Assembly (NCBI RefSeq): GCF_003236175.1
Contig: NZ_QKTW01000019.1
Location: forward strand, 131,818-195,817
Source: Taibaiella soli
GTDB taxonomy: Bacteria; Bacteroidota; Bacteroidia; Chitinophagales; Chitinophagaceae
Reading direction: 5' to 3'
DNA length: 64,000 nucleotides
Part shown: positions 24,267 through 33,206 of the stretch, piece by piece
How positions within the stretch are numbered: position 1 is the stretch's first letter
Layout of the letters: every line of letters starts with the position of its first letter
Position numbers and translations under genes: made by a program
The notes under the pieces: generated by a model
The model's database searches: none
What the model was told of the DNA's origin: nothing
Seen by the model: only the letters and a program-made list of their open reading frames with translations

Positions 24267-26714
24267 TTACTGGTTAGGATCTTGCATTTGATAGTCTTCT
24301 TCTTTCGCTTTCTTCATTTCCAGTTTGCCGAATTTGTAGGTAAAGCTCAAGCCAAATGAACGATACGGTAATTCGCGTACACTGTAAGAAACATAATTGG
24401 CATCGGTAATTGTAGTAACCTGCCTGATGTATTTATTAAACGGATTGGTTGCGGTAATACCCAGACTTGCTTTGCGATTCCAGAATTGCTTGCGCAATGC
24501 AAATGTGTAAGTGAAAAATTGCGGTGTCTTTCCCTGAATATTATGCACCGATGAATTGTAATTTCCAAACGCCTCTGCCACGAAATCTTTATTGAACTGA
24601 TAGCTCGCATTCAGATTAAAGCGACCATCGAAACCATTGGTGGTGGCGCCATCGGCAAACTGATTTATGATTCTCCGGTTGGATAAAAAGATATTGGCAC
24701 GCAAGTTCAGTTTATTGATCGGTAGCGATCCCGAGATGCTGACACCCGCTCTGATTTCTTCACCAATATTCTGTCGATTGGTAACTGATACATTGTGGTA
24801 CACAGAATCACCCACCGGATAATCGGTATAAAATGTAGTGTAAGGTTTGATGTCGTCTGTATTTTTACGATAAACTAATGCCACATAAATATTGCCTCCT
24901 TTCTTAAAACCACGACTGTAACCCAGTTCGAAATTATCCCCTATTTCCGGCTTCAGCTGCGGGTTGCCGGTCGTAATATTGTACGGATCACTCAGGTTTA
25001 CAAACGGATTCAATTCACGATAATCTGGTCGTTCGATGCGATGCGAATAAGTAAGCTTTAATGTTTGTCCTTCACTCAGTGAATGCGCAAACATCAATGA
25101 AGGCACAAAAGTATTGTACGACGGAATGCTCGTATTTGCGAAATCAATTTTAGTATCTGTATGTTCGAAACGCGCACCTGCTTTTACATCCAGAAATTTC
25201 CACAACGTAAAATTTGAAGAAAGATACCCGGCATAAATATGACGATCGTATTTCATGCTGTAGGATTGTGTCGGATCCGACAGATATTCGTTAGACGATG
25301 GGTCCAGTGTTTCTACGCTGGCGTCACTGTTGATATGCTGCAGTACTGTTTTTACACCGCCTTCTAGTATCAGTGTCGTCCCGACCGGTTGTGTGTAGTC
25401 TATGGAGATATTTGTTTGATAATCTGTTCCCGGATTAATGCTCGATGAACCTGCAAAAGGGGTTTCCATTCCAGTATAAGTCTGCTCTTGCGAGTAGTTG
25501 GAATGGTTCGCTCCGAAACTGGCACTATACAATACATCCAGCTCTTGTTGTTTCCGCTCGAATGTCTTTTTATAACCGACGCTCCAGTCTGTAGAACCGG
25601 AATGAAATTTACTGGTAAAATTGCGCGAGCTATACGCATCAGAAAGAGAAGCACCGCTTGCGTCATAAGTTGTTTGCTCCTGCGATGTATAACCCGGGCT
25701 GCTGTTTGAAAAATAGTTGTAGCTCAAGGATGCTGTGATATTGTCTTTCGGCGTGATACTCCAATCCATGCCGAGTCCGGCTGCATAACCATGTCGTTGC
25801 AGATCGGTGTAGCCATTTTGTAAAAGACGCGAGGTAGTGTTATTGATTGTATCTGTCGATGTACGGTCCTGCGAATTCAATGTGCGGGAATTTAATTGGG
25901 CATTGCCATTTACATAAGCACTGATGCCCCAGTTACCATGACGAATATTCAGATTCACCGAACCATTTTGCAAGCGCGTACCACCCGATAAATTTACATT
26001 ACCGTTAATGCCCTGCATTTTATTATCCTTCAGTACTATGTTGATAATGCCCCCGGTTCCCTCCGCATCATATTTCGCACCCGGACTGGTAATCACTTCT
26101 ATACTTTTAATCTGACTCGCCGGAATCGCTGCCAGCGCGTCTGTAATGCTATTACCAAACACACTGGATGGTTTACCATTAATCAGGAAACGGATATTGG
26201 TATTACCGAGAATATCTACATTACCGTCCACATCCACATTTACCTGCGGCACTTTTTTCAGTACGTCTAATGCTACGCCACCTTGTGAGGTCACATCATT
26301 CGCAGCGTTAAAAATGATCTTATCAATTTTGTTTTCCACCACCGGCGTCTTCGCCACGATATTCACCGCTTTGAGCATATGCTGCGATGATTGCAGAAAG
26401 ATAGTATTGAGCATTGCCACCTGATTCTGACTATTCAGAACCACGGCAAGCGTATCTCGTTTGTAACCCATAAAATCGATGTACACGGAATAATTACCAT
26501 TGGGTAAGTCGGTCACAACAAACAATCCTTTGGTATCGGAAGTACCACCGTTCACCACTTTACCTGTTTTGGAATCTGCTACAGTTGCTGTTGCATATTC
26601 AATCGGCTGTTTGGTAGCCGCATCATAAATCTTACCTGTAATCTTGCCATTCCCCTGCGCAACTGCCTGCAAACAAAGCAATAACATCGTTACTGTACTC
26701 AATAAAATTTTCAT
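24267..26714 (-). CDS. TonB-receptor-like outer membrane beta-barrel protein
   Basis: An 815-residue outer membrane protein. Signal peptide 1-20 (MKILLSTVTMLLLCLQAVAQ), carboxypeptidase regulatory-like domain about 25-110 (GKITGKIYDAATKQPIEYATATV, FMGYKRDT), plug domain about 115-225 (KTPVVENKIDKIIFNA, ALDVLKKVPQVNVDVDGNVDI, INGKPSSVF, IKSIEVITSPGAKYDAEGTGGIINIVLK), then a barrel of the OMP_b-brl_3 type ending FGLSFTYKFGKLEMKK. The start is the ATG at 26714; the frame runs back to a TTG at 26726. The plug is degenerate and no TonB box is clear, as usual for this subfamily. No SusD partner is adjacent, so the substrate is not polysaccharide by context. Confidence 0.88.
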   Translation of the reverse strand: MKILLSTVTMLLLCLQAVAQGNGKITGKIYDAATKQPIEYATATVADSKTGKVVNGGTSDTKGLFVVTDLPNGNYSVYIDFMGYKRDTLAVVLNSQNQVAMLNTIFLQSSQHMLKAVNIVAKTPVVENKIDKIIFNAANDVTSQGGVALDVLKKVPQVNVDVDGNVDILGNTNIRFLINGKPSSVFGNSITDALAAIPASQIKSIEVITSPGAKYDAEGTGGIINIVLKDNKMQGINGNVNLSGGTRLQNGSVNLNIRHGNWGISAYVNGNAQLNSRTLNSQDRTSTDTINNTTSRLLQNGYTDLQRHGYAAGLGMDWSITPKDNITASLSYNYFSNSSPGYTSQEQTTYDASGASLSDAYSSRNFTSKFHSGSTDWSVGYKKTFERKQQELDVLYSASFGANHSNYSQEQTYTGMETPFAGSSSINPGTDYQTNISIDYTQPVGTTLILEGGVKTVLQHINSDASVETLDPSSNEYLSDPTQSYSMKYDRHIYAGYLSSNFTLWKFLDVKAGARFEHTDTKIDFANTSIPSYNTFVPSLMFAHSLSEGQTLKLTYSHRIERPDYRELNPFVNLSDPYNITTGNPQLKPEIGDNFELGYSRGFKKGGNIYVALVYRKNTDDIKPYTTFYTDYPVGDSVYHNVSVTNRQNIGEEIRAGVSISGSLPINKLNLRANIFLSNRRIINQFADGATTNGFDGRFNLNASYQFNKDFVAEAFGNYNSSVHNIQGKTPQFFTYTFALRKQFWNRKASLGITATNPFNKYIRQVTTITDANYVSYSVRELPYRSFGLSFTYKFGKLEMKKAKEEDYQMQDPNQ

Positions 26715-26859
26715 CTTCGATCGCAATTTCTAAAACCAGTGCAATGCTAATGTTACATTCTGGAGAAATTTTGGTTTCCGTCCCCCATTCTACAGTTTTC
26801 GTACAGATTTGCCGGCAAGCTTGCGTCCGGTTTTAAACTGGTTTCGCAAAAAACAAAGC

Positions 26860-27810
26860 ATGATACCCAAACAGATATTCCGTAATCTGCTCCCGGCATT
26901 GGCCGGCGCAGCATTTTTTACTGCCTGCCATTCCACGAATAAAACAGCACATCAATCAAAAGATGGTTTCTCATTTTTCGTGTTGGGTGACTGGGGCAAT
27001 AAAGGCGGTGGCTCGCAGATTCCCGTGGCAAATGAAATGATTACACAAAGTGCTGCTTACAAACCATCGATGATTCTGACAGTAGGTGATAATTTCTACG
27101 AAGACGGCGTAAAAGATTTACAAGATGAGCACTGGCAGCTTTCTTATGAAAACGTTTACAAAGACCTTACGAAAAAATGCGCCTGGTATGTGGCGCTGGG
27201 TAATCATGATTATCGCGGTAATGTAGATGCAGAACTGCAATACCACACAGTAAATCCAAACTGGAACATGCCTGCGCGCTATTACACGTTTGTAAAAAAT
27301 ATCAGCGATAAGGTCAAAGTGCGCTTCATTGTTTTAGATACGGATCCATATGCAGATAGTTACTACACAGACCCAAAATATAAAGGTGTATTTGCCGGCC
27401 AGGATACCGCTGCACAAACGCGCTGGGTAAAGGAAACACTGGCTGCATCAAAAGAGCAATGGAAAATTGTGATCGGCCATCATCCTGTGTATTGCCTGAA
27501 ACCAAAGGCTGGCGAAATAGAAAGTCTGAAAAAAGCGATGGAACCGCTTTTCAAAGAGTACGGCGTACAAGCCTATATCTGTGGACACGATCACATCATG
27601 CAGTATCATACACCGGCAGGCAAAACAGGTTATATCATTTCGGGCGCCGGTGCGAAACCAACACCTAAGGAAAAACAGAAAGAAAGTTTCACAGCTTTCA
27701 CCGCAGGTGTACCGGCATTCACGGCTATTACCATGACAGAAAAAGAACTACAGTTCAACTTTATCGATACAACCGGAACGATTGTTTACCACAACTCCAT
27801 TAAACAATAG
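26860..27810 (+). CDS. lipoprotein metallophosphoesterase (TRAP-like)
   Basis: A 316-residue protein with a lipoprotein signal peptide (lipobox FFTAC, Cys at about residue 24 from the ATG at 26860). The metallophosphoesterase motifs are in order: VLGDWGNKGG (Asp), TVGDNFYEDGV (GDNFY), LGNHDYRG (GNHD), VIGHHPVY (GHHPVY) and CGHDHIMQYH (GHDH). The spacing and GDWG/GDNFY forms match tartrate-resistant acid phosphatase-type enzymes. Substrates are probably phosphate monoesters outside the inner membrane. The frame extends back to a TTG at 26809, but that would bury the signal peptide. Confidence 0.88.
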   Translation: MIPKQIFRNLLPALAGAAFFTACHSTNKTAHQSKDGFSFFVLGDWGNKGGGSQIPVANEMITQSAAYKPSMILTVGDNFYEDGVKDLQDEHWQLSYENVYKDLTKKCAWYVALGNHDYRGNVDAELQYHTVNPNWNMPARYYTFVKNISDKVKVRFIVLDTDPYADSYYTDPKYKGVFAGQDTAAQTRWVKETLAASKEQWKIVIGHHPVYCLKPKAGEIESLKKAMEPLFKEYGVQAYICGHDHIMQYHTPAGKTGYIISGAGAKPTPKEKQKESFTAFTAGVPAFTAITMTEKELQFNFIDTTGTIVYHNSIKQ

Positions 27811-27838
27811 CGATTCTGTATTAATTGGGGAAGTGTCC

Positions 27839-27910
27839 GGCGGGCGGCGTAAGTCGTCCGCTTTTTTTAATAGCAAAAAGGTTGTCTCAAATGCCGAGAC
27901 AACCTTTTCC
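27839..27910. terminator. two terminator hairpins between convergent genes
   Basis: First GCGGGCGGC/GTCGTCCGC with a T run (plus strand). Then AAAAGGTTGTCTC (27876-27888) pairs perfectly with GAGACAACCTTTT (27896-27908), usable in both directions, facing the protease gene that ends at 27973. Confidence 0.85.
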
Positions 27911-27972
27911 TATTCTGAGTGGTTATTTTGCGATAGCCTAACACTCAGATAAGTTTCACTCTTTCTTATTTA

Positions 27973-30900
27973 TTACAATTTGGAAACCCGATATGATTCG
28001 TTAAGCCCCTTATTATTTTTCAGATGAACAATGTAGGTACCAGGTACTAATGATGCAATATTGATTCCGTAAGATTGTCCATTTTGGAATGATACCGCCG
28101 GAATACTATTGATGTGTCTACCGGTGATATCTGTTATTTCAATATCAGCGATTACATTATCCTTGCCTGTATAGTTGAGGTTGACAAAATCATTAGCGGG
28201 ATTTGGGTAAACGATAAAACTCTGAGGAGCGGTTAAATTAGCTGTTCTCCATAAAGTAGGGAACAAACCATTGTCCGGATGATCAGTATCAATATGTACA
28301 TCGTAAGAAACATTTCCATACACATGGTCGCCATCCGCATCTGTTGTTAATTGACGCAAATAAATGTGTTGGTCATCGATATTAGATGGCACATCGGCAC
28401 CTCTGAACTGGAAAGTAATACCGACGGTGAATGCTTCACCCGGTGCTAACGAAATATTATCGAGACGAAGCGGCGTAGCCGGATCATAAGTAACTGATTT
28501 TTTCTCCGGATCAATGATCCCGTAGCTGCCCATAGCACCTGCTGCAACCCAGCGATCAAAAAGTACGGGATCAAGTGTCAGCGTGGCGTACATATAATCG
28601 GAAAGATTGCCTGCAAAATGCTTATTGATATCTTTGGAAGTCAACAATTGGAGGCTGAATATCTGACTACCTTTATCTGCGAACTCTGCATTAGAGAAAA
28701 TAACCTCATGATAAATTCTTGCATGAGAGCGACCCAGGTTTACAATAGCAGTATTACGAGTAACAATGTTATTGTTGTTCTTCACATTGGTTGTAGTGTT
28801 AGCCACTTCTGCAGTAGCCATACCATAAGGAGCTATGTTTGATTCCTGAATTCTCGCCAGCAAACAAGCATCAACAGACTGAGGGCTTCCGGCGTAGTTG
28901 TTAGGATTAATCGGATTCCAGGACATCGCAATTGTAAGGTCTTGTCCGGCTGCGATAGATGGCAAGGCATATCCGGTGCTACTGTTGGTAATTTCACCGC
29001 CAGCAGCAGTAGTACCCGGAGGCGTTGTATTGCTTGGTGCAGTAGCGGTGGTCCATGCACTAGACCATGTTTCGCCAGTACTGGCTTTGGTCCAGTACAC
29101 ATGCAGGTTAGTACCTGTAGCTGGCGAAGCAGCACAACCGAGGTTGCGGATATGCACATACACATAGTTTGGATTGCCACCACTAAAATATTCGGGCTCT
29201 TGGTTAGCAGTAATACCATCCTGTATTTTACGATTCCAGATATCTGGACTGTGCCAGATTTCCCAATCGCGTGGATCAACGGCGTCCTGATTGTTTGGTT
29301 CTTGATACATATCGTAAGGAGAATCTTTCATTGCCAGGTCATAACCGCTTGTTTTCATCTGGAATTTCACCACTTTGGAAGCAACTTTAGGTACCGCGCT
29401 AGCATCTGTTACCTGCAGCACGTAATAGAATAAACCGGAGTTAGATGCCCCCCATCCTTGATCCTGATCAATATGCGGGCTGGCAGCAGAGGTATAATCG
29501 ATATGCATGGCATTATTACTAACCGGCACCCAATTGTAACTAAAAGGAGGTGTGCCGTTAGCAATGGTAACAGAAAGTTGCGGGCCTTGTCCTGATTGGA
29601 GCTGCCATTGTCCGGGATTACACAACGAATTAATGTCTACGCTGCTTACATACATGGTCTGTGTGGCAGGGTCGTTACAATCAAACGTCTTTGCAGCACT
29701 TACGGCGCTGGCCGCATTCAATCTACCAGCACCCAACTTACCTGCAAATGGAATATTGTAAGATATCTGATCAATATGAGTTGCATTTTGTTTCAGGATA
29801 TATTCTAACTGATAGGCCGATAAACAAGGATTAGGTTTATTAATCTTATTCGCAGCCAGCATCAAAGCTGCAGTACCCGTTACTAATGGCGCCGATAACG
29901 ATGTTCCATAATACCCCTGACTGTATAGAGGGTTACCAGAAGTGGGACTGGGGTCATAATCCAATGTCTCAGAGTAATAACCTGGTGCACTTAGATCTAC
30001 GCGGTTATTATGAACGGTAGACAGTGGCGTAGTCCCTAACGGATTTAAATAATGTACGTCTTTAACAGATGCACTGCTGCTGCTGGCAGCCGCAACATCA
30101 ATCTTCTGGCCTACAGCTGTCACGGAAAAGTTATGATCATATGAAGCTGGAAAATAATAGCCATCAGAGCCGCAGGCATTTGCGGCGGCAGCGTTAGGAC
30201 CTGACAAGTCGCCATTACCGGCCCCAAATACTGTAAACGTATTGTTTTCATAAATTTCATCGTAGACCGCTTGGCCCAAACCATGGCCCCAGAGATCAAA
30301 CTGTCCTGCATTTTCGCAGTTAGACAAACCGCTTTGTATCCAGCTGCCATTCAAAACTTGCATCCCGGCATTAGACAAAGTCAACATACCATTATCGGTC
30401 ATATCCGTACTGATATTTACCATGGTTTTGTAACCAATACTTGCCAGACCTATACTGTTGCCTGTTTCCCCTCCGATAAGACCCGCCACTACAGTTCCAT
30501 GATCTGCTACACTGCCCGCATTTGGGTTATTACTGTAAACATTACTGATTTTGTTTTGCAGCTCTGGATGGTTGGTATTCACAAACCCATCGGTCATGCC
30601 CACTAGAATGGAAGGGTCACCGAGAGTCACATCCCACGCTTGCTGTGCGCCTATAAGATCTAACGCATATTGATTACCTCCAAATACCAGCCCATAATCG
30701 TTGGGCGTAAAACACTGCACAGCTGTTGGCGCAGGCATCGGATTCACAAAAATGCCGGGATAATTCTGATGAAGGGAAGACAGAAAATTAGGGTCGTCGA
30801 TATACACAGAATAAACCTGTCGCAGAAACTCAAATCTGGAACTTGGAAAGGCTTGGGAAAAGCCAGTGATATTGTATAACGACGCCCCAAAATTAAGATC

Positions 30901-31059
30901 GGATTGATTAAAACGATAACCATGTTGGGTAGGATCATAGTGCGGCACATAATTTACATCAGTAACCGTAATGTAGTAATGTGTCTGCTCCGCTCTGAGC
31001 TGGGAACTGCCCAAAAGCAGTAACAAGGATAGGAATTTTCTTCTGACTTGTTTAGTCAC
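27973..31059 (-). CDS. subtilisin-like (S8) protease with T9SS tail
   Basis: A 1028-residue secreted serine protease. After the signal peptide (KFLSLLLLLGSSQLRA) and a propeptide-like region, the S8 domain shows the triad in order: Asp in ILVGMTDGFVNTNHPEL, His in SVADHGTVVAGLIGG and Ser in GYYGTSLSAPLVTGTAALML, with the oxyanion Asn in VFGAGNGD. A long beta-rich region follows, then a type A sorting domain (FIVYPNPANDFVNLNYTGKD ... GTYIVHLKNNKGLNESYRVSKL). The start is uncertain: GTG at 31059 fits the signal peptide; the frame continues to a GTG at 31119 (1048 residues). Probably a surface or extracellular protease for polymer breakdown. Confidence 0.9.
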   Translation of the reverse strand: MTKQVRRKFLSLLLLLGSSQLRAEQTHYYITVTDVNYVPHYDPTQHGYRFNQSDLNFGASLYNITGFSQAFPSSRFEFLRQVYSVYIDDPNFLSSLHQNYPGIFVNPMPAPTAVQCFTPNDYGLVFGGNQYALDLIGAQQAWDVTLGDPSILVGMTDGFVNTNHPELQNKISNVYSNNPNAGSVADHGTVVAGLIGGETGNSIGLASIGYKTMVNISTDMTDNGMLTLSNAGMQVLNGSWIQSGLSNCENAGQFDLWGHGLGQAVYDEIYENNTFTVFGAGNGDLSGPNAAAANACGSDGYYFPASYDHNFSVTAVGQKIDVAAASSSSASVKDVHYLNPLGTTPLSTVHNNRVDLSAPGYYSETLDYDPSPTSGNPLYSQGYYGTSLSAPLVTGTAALMLAANKINKPNPCLSAYQLEYILKQNATHIDQISYNIPFAGKLGAGRLNAASAVSAAKTFDCNDPATQTMYVSSVDINSLCNPGQWQLQSGQGPQLSVTIANGTPPFSYNWVPVSNNAMHIDYTSAASPHIDQDQGWGASNSGLFYYVLQVTDASAVPKVASKVVKFQMKTSGYDLAMKDSPYDMYQEPNNQDAVDPRDWEIWHSPDIWNRKIQDGITANQEPEYFSGGNPNYVYVHIRNLGCAASPATGTNLHVYWTKASTGETWSSAWTTATAPSNTTPPGTTAAGGEITNSSTGYALPSIAAGQDLTIAMSWNPINPNNYAGSPQSVDACLLARIQESNIAPYGMATAEVANTTTNVKNNNNIVTRNTAIVNLGRSHARIYHEVIFSNAEFADKGSQIFSLQLLTSKDINKHFAGNLSDYMYATLTLDPVLFDRWVAAGAMGSYGIIDPEKKSVTYDPATPLRLDNISLAPGEAFTVGITFQFRGADVPSNIDDQHIYLRQLTTDADGDHVYGNVSYDVHIDTDHPDNGLFPTLWRTANLTAPQSFIVYPNPANDFVNLNYTGKDNVIADIEITDITGRHINSIPAVSFQNGQSYGINIASLVPGTYIVHLKNNKGLNESYRVSKL

Positions 31060-31157
31060 GGGTTTTGAATTTTTAAAAATGAAAGAATAAAAGAATCCTA
31101 TAGCGCCGCGAAACGGCACTTCAATTAGGTAGGTATGTTAATATGTTATGTTAGCTG

Positions 31158-32630
31158 CTATTTCTTCAAAAAACGGGCATAAAATATTTGCCCATCAGAA
31201 GCTTTAATAGTGATCAAATAAAAGCCGGGAGCATACTCTGAAAGATTAAGAACACGTGGTTGTCCGTTTACCTTCATTTGAGTGATAAGATGCCCCTGTA
31301 TATCCACTATAGTCAACGCTCCATTCGTAGGGGGAGAAATTATGGTAACTGACTCATCTGCGGGATTCGGATAAACATGCAACTGATGTACTATAGTATT
31401 TGCAGGTTGTTTGATGACTGATGGATGAGATTTAAAAAGATAACGCATTAAAAATGGCTCGCTGCGAATATAGCCACCAACCAGAATACGTCCGTCATTA
31501 TAAAGATGCAAAAGATTAACTCTATACGGATTTGCAACAGCTATAGTATCCAGCAACGTAAGTATACGACCATTGATACCGAACGTACTGTCTGTACTTC
31601 CGTCCGTTTTGATACGGCGAAGCGAACATTGATTACTATCTGTAATACCTGCCGTGACGATATTGCCGGATAAGTCTAACGCGACGCAATGTGCTTCATG
31701 TAAGTCTCCATTCACCGAACAGATACCAGTGTGATCAAATGTCGTATCCAAACTGCCATCTGTATTATATCTTACTAGTGCTATTCCCAAACCGCCAGCG
31801 CCGCATTGCAGTATTTTACCATCAGGTTGCAGTTTGGCATCTCTCCCAAATTGGGCCCAGCCGCCGCCCACATAGGTATAGGCTTTGCCGGTACGATTAA
31901 AGCTCGTATCTAAGCTGCCGTCGTTGTTATAACGTACCAGTATAAACGCTGTTGACTGAATAGCTGTGACAAAACTCTCTCCTGAAACAATAACTTTTCC
32001 ATCGGGCTGCAATAGCAACGACCGCATCATAATATTGTTATAATTACCAGCTCCCGGGCCATTAAAATTTGTAGTGACGGTACCATTAATACCAAAAGAG
32101 CTATCGGGGCTACCATCTATGTTATACTGGTACAGCACGATCTCGTTTTGATAGGTACCGCCGGCTATAATTTTATTTCCCGTTAATGCAATCTGAATAT
32201 TAATATCGAGAAGAGGCGAAACTCTGCCATTACTACCAAATGCAGCGTCAGTTTGCCCATTTTGCAGGCAGCGCTCCAGGTATTTACCTCCAGTAAGGAT
32301 TTTCCCATCAGGTTGAACAACCATACTGGTCGCACCATTCATCTGAAAAGAATCAATACGTTTGCCAAAAGCGCCAAAACTGCTATCGACAACACCGCTA
32401 TCTGAATACTTTATTATTAAACGGCCACCAGCGCCCCAACCGGATGCTATTATTTTACCATCCGGAAAAACAGTCATTGCATCAAATTCTGCGTTACTGT
32501 AAACAGAATCAATAATTGTGACCACTTTTCCACCATTGCCGAAGGAAGAATCAAGTTGTGCCTGTACCGGCGTACAGACAAAAAAGAAAATTGTAAAACT
32601 GACTAGAGATAAAAATGTTTTCAAGGTCAT
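31158..32630 (-). CDS. delta-60 repeat protein with T9SS tail
   Basis: A 490-residue secreted protein. Signal peptide about 1-24 (ending VQAQ). Residues 26-395 hold about seven delta-60 repeats, seen as DSSFGNGGKV, FPDGKIIASGWGAGGRLIIKYSDSG, QPDGKILTGG, QPDGKVIVSGES, LVRYNNDGSLDTSFN and similar, each near 50 residues and probably propeller blades. Residues about 405-490 are a type A sorting domain (LHVYPNPADESVTI ... GFYLITIKASDGQIFYARFLKK). Function unknown; such proteins are surface-displayed. Its upstream spacer carries the 22-bp phased GGTT array described at 32881. Confidence 0.87.
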   Translation of the reverse strand: MTLKTFLSLVSFTIFFFVCTPVQAQLDSSFGNGGKVVTIIDSVYSNAEFDAMTVFPDGKIIASGWGAGGRLIIKYSDSGVVDSSFGAFGKRIDSFQMNGATSMVVQPDGKILTGGKYLERCLQNGQTDAAFGSNGRVSPLLDINIQIALTGNKIIAGGTYQNEIVLYQYNIDGSPDSSFGINGTVTTNFNGPGAGNYNNIMMRSLLLQPDGKVIVSGESFVTAIQSTAFILVRYNNDGSLDTSFNRTGKAYTYVGGGWAQFGRDAKLQPDGKILQCGAGGLGIALVRYNTDGSLDTTFDHTGICSVNGDLHEAHCVALDLSGNIVTAGITDSNQCSLRRIKTDGSTDSTFGINGRILTLLDTIAVANPYRVNLLHLYNDGRILVGGYIRSEPFLMRYLFKSHPSVIKQPANTIVHQLHVYPNPADESVTIISPPTNGALTIVDIQGHLITQMKVNGQPRVLNLSEYAPGFYLITIKASDGQIFYARFLKK

Positions 32631-32880
32631 TGATAGTTTTGGTATGGCTGTAGGGTTAACGAAGAGCTAAAGTAAACCGACATAACGACAAGAACGACAC
32701 CCCGAAAGAATTTCAAGAAAATCAGAAATCAGGACAGCTAAATATCCCAGAGAATTCGAAAAAATATCCCATAATGATAAACCATAAAAGACTCCTAGCT
32801 ATTGGACTTACCATTTGACGTTTCCATATAAAACTATCCCTCGTCCCGAACCAGGCTATCGCTCAATTGGACCGGGTCAG

Positions 32881-33078
32881 AGGTGGTTATTTTAACAGTA
32901 TAATATGGTTTTAAACGCCCAGTTATTGGTTACCAGACACAGTGCAAGGTGGTTGAAGAGCAGATGGTACCCGGTTAATTTGATGATCCTACCCGGTTGG
33001 GAACGGAATCCTTTTGGGTTAATAACCGCATAAGGGGCGGTTCTATCAAAGCTGTTACCCGGTTAAATTAAGGGTGCA
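32881..33078. repeat. nine GGTT motifs in a 22-bp phased array
   Basis: GGTT begins at 32885, 32907, 32928, 32951, 32973, 32995, 33017, 33039 and 33061, so the steps are 22, 21, 23, 22, 22, 22, 22 and 22 bp. The best units share ACCCGGTT (32969, 32991, 33057) and often end in ATCCT; between motifs the sequence varies freely. Since 22 is not a multiple of three it is not a coding repeat. It lies in the 576-bp gap 32631-33206, of which 32631-32880 is AT-rich with no feature I can name. Confidence 0.7.
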
Positions 33079-33135
33079 GACTATTTCCGGACGGTATTGA
33101 ATGCAGTTCGTCACTGGGTACAACCCTATAAAATA

Positions 33136-33168
33136 CAGAAAGGAGACCTCTTCTGGTCTCCTTTCCTG
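33136..33168 (-). terminator. hairpin after first NHL gene
   Basis: GAAAGGAGACC (33138-33148) and GGTCTCCTTTC (33155-33165) with a 6-base loop; on the minus strand it is followed by TGTATTTTAT. Confidence 0.75.
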
Positions 33169-33206
33169 CTATTACTTTATTAGTATTTTCGGCGCTCAGC
33201 ACCAGA

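Noticed and set aside
32881-33078. CRISPR array or minisatellite
   Set aside because: Only four to eight bases are shared between units, so there is no repeat of CRISPR length, and the low similarity does not fit a recent minisatellite.
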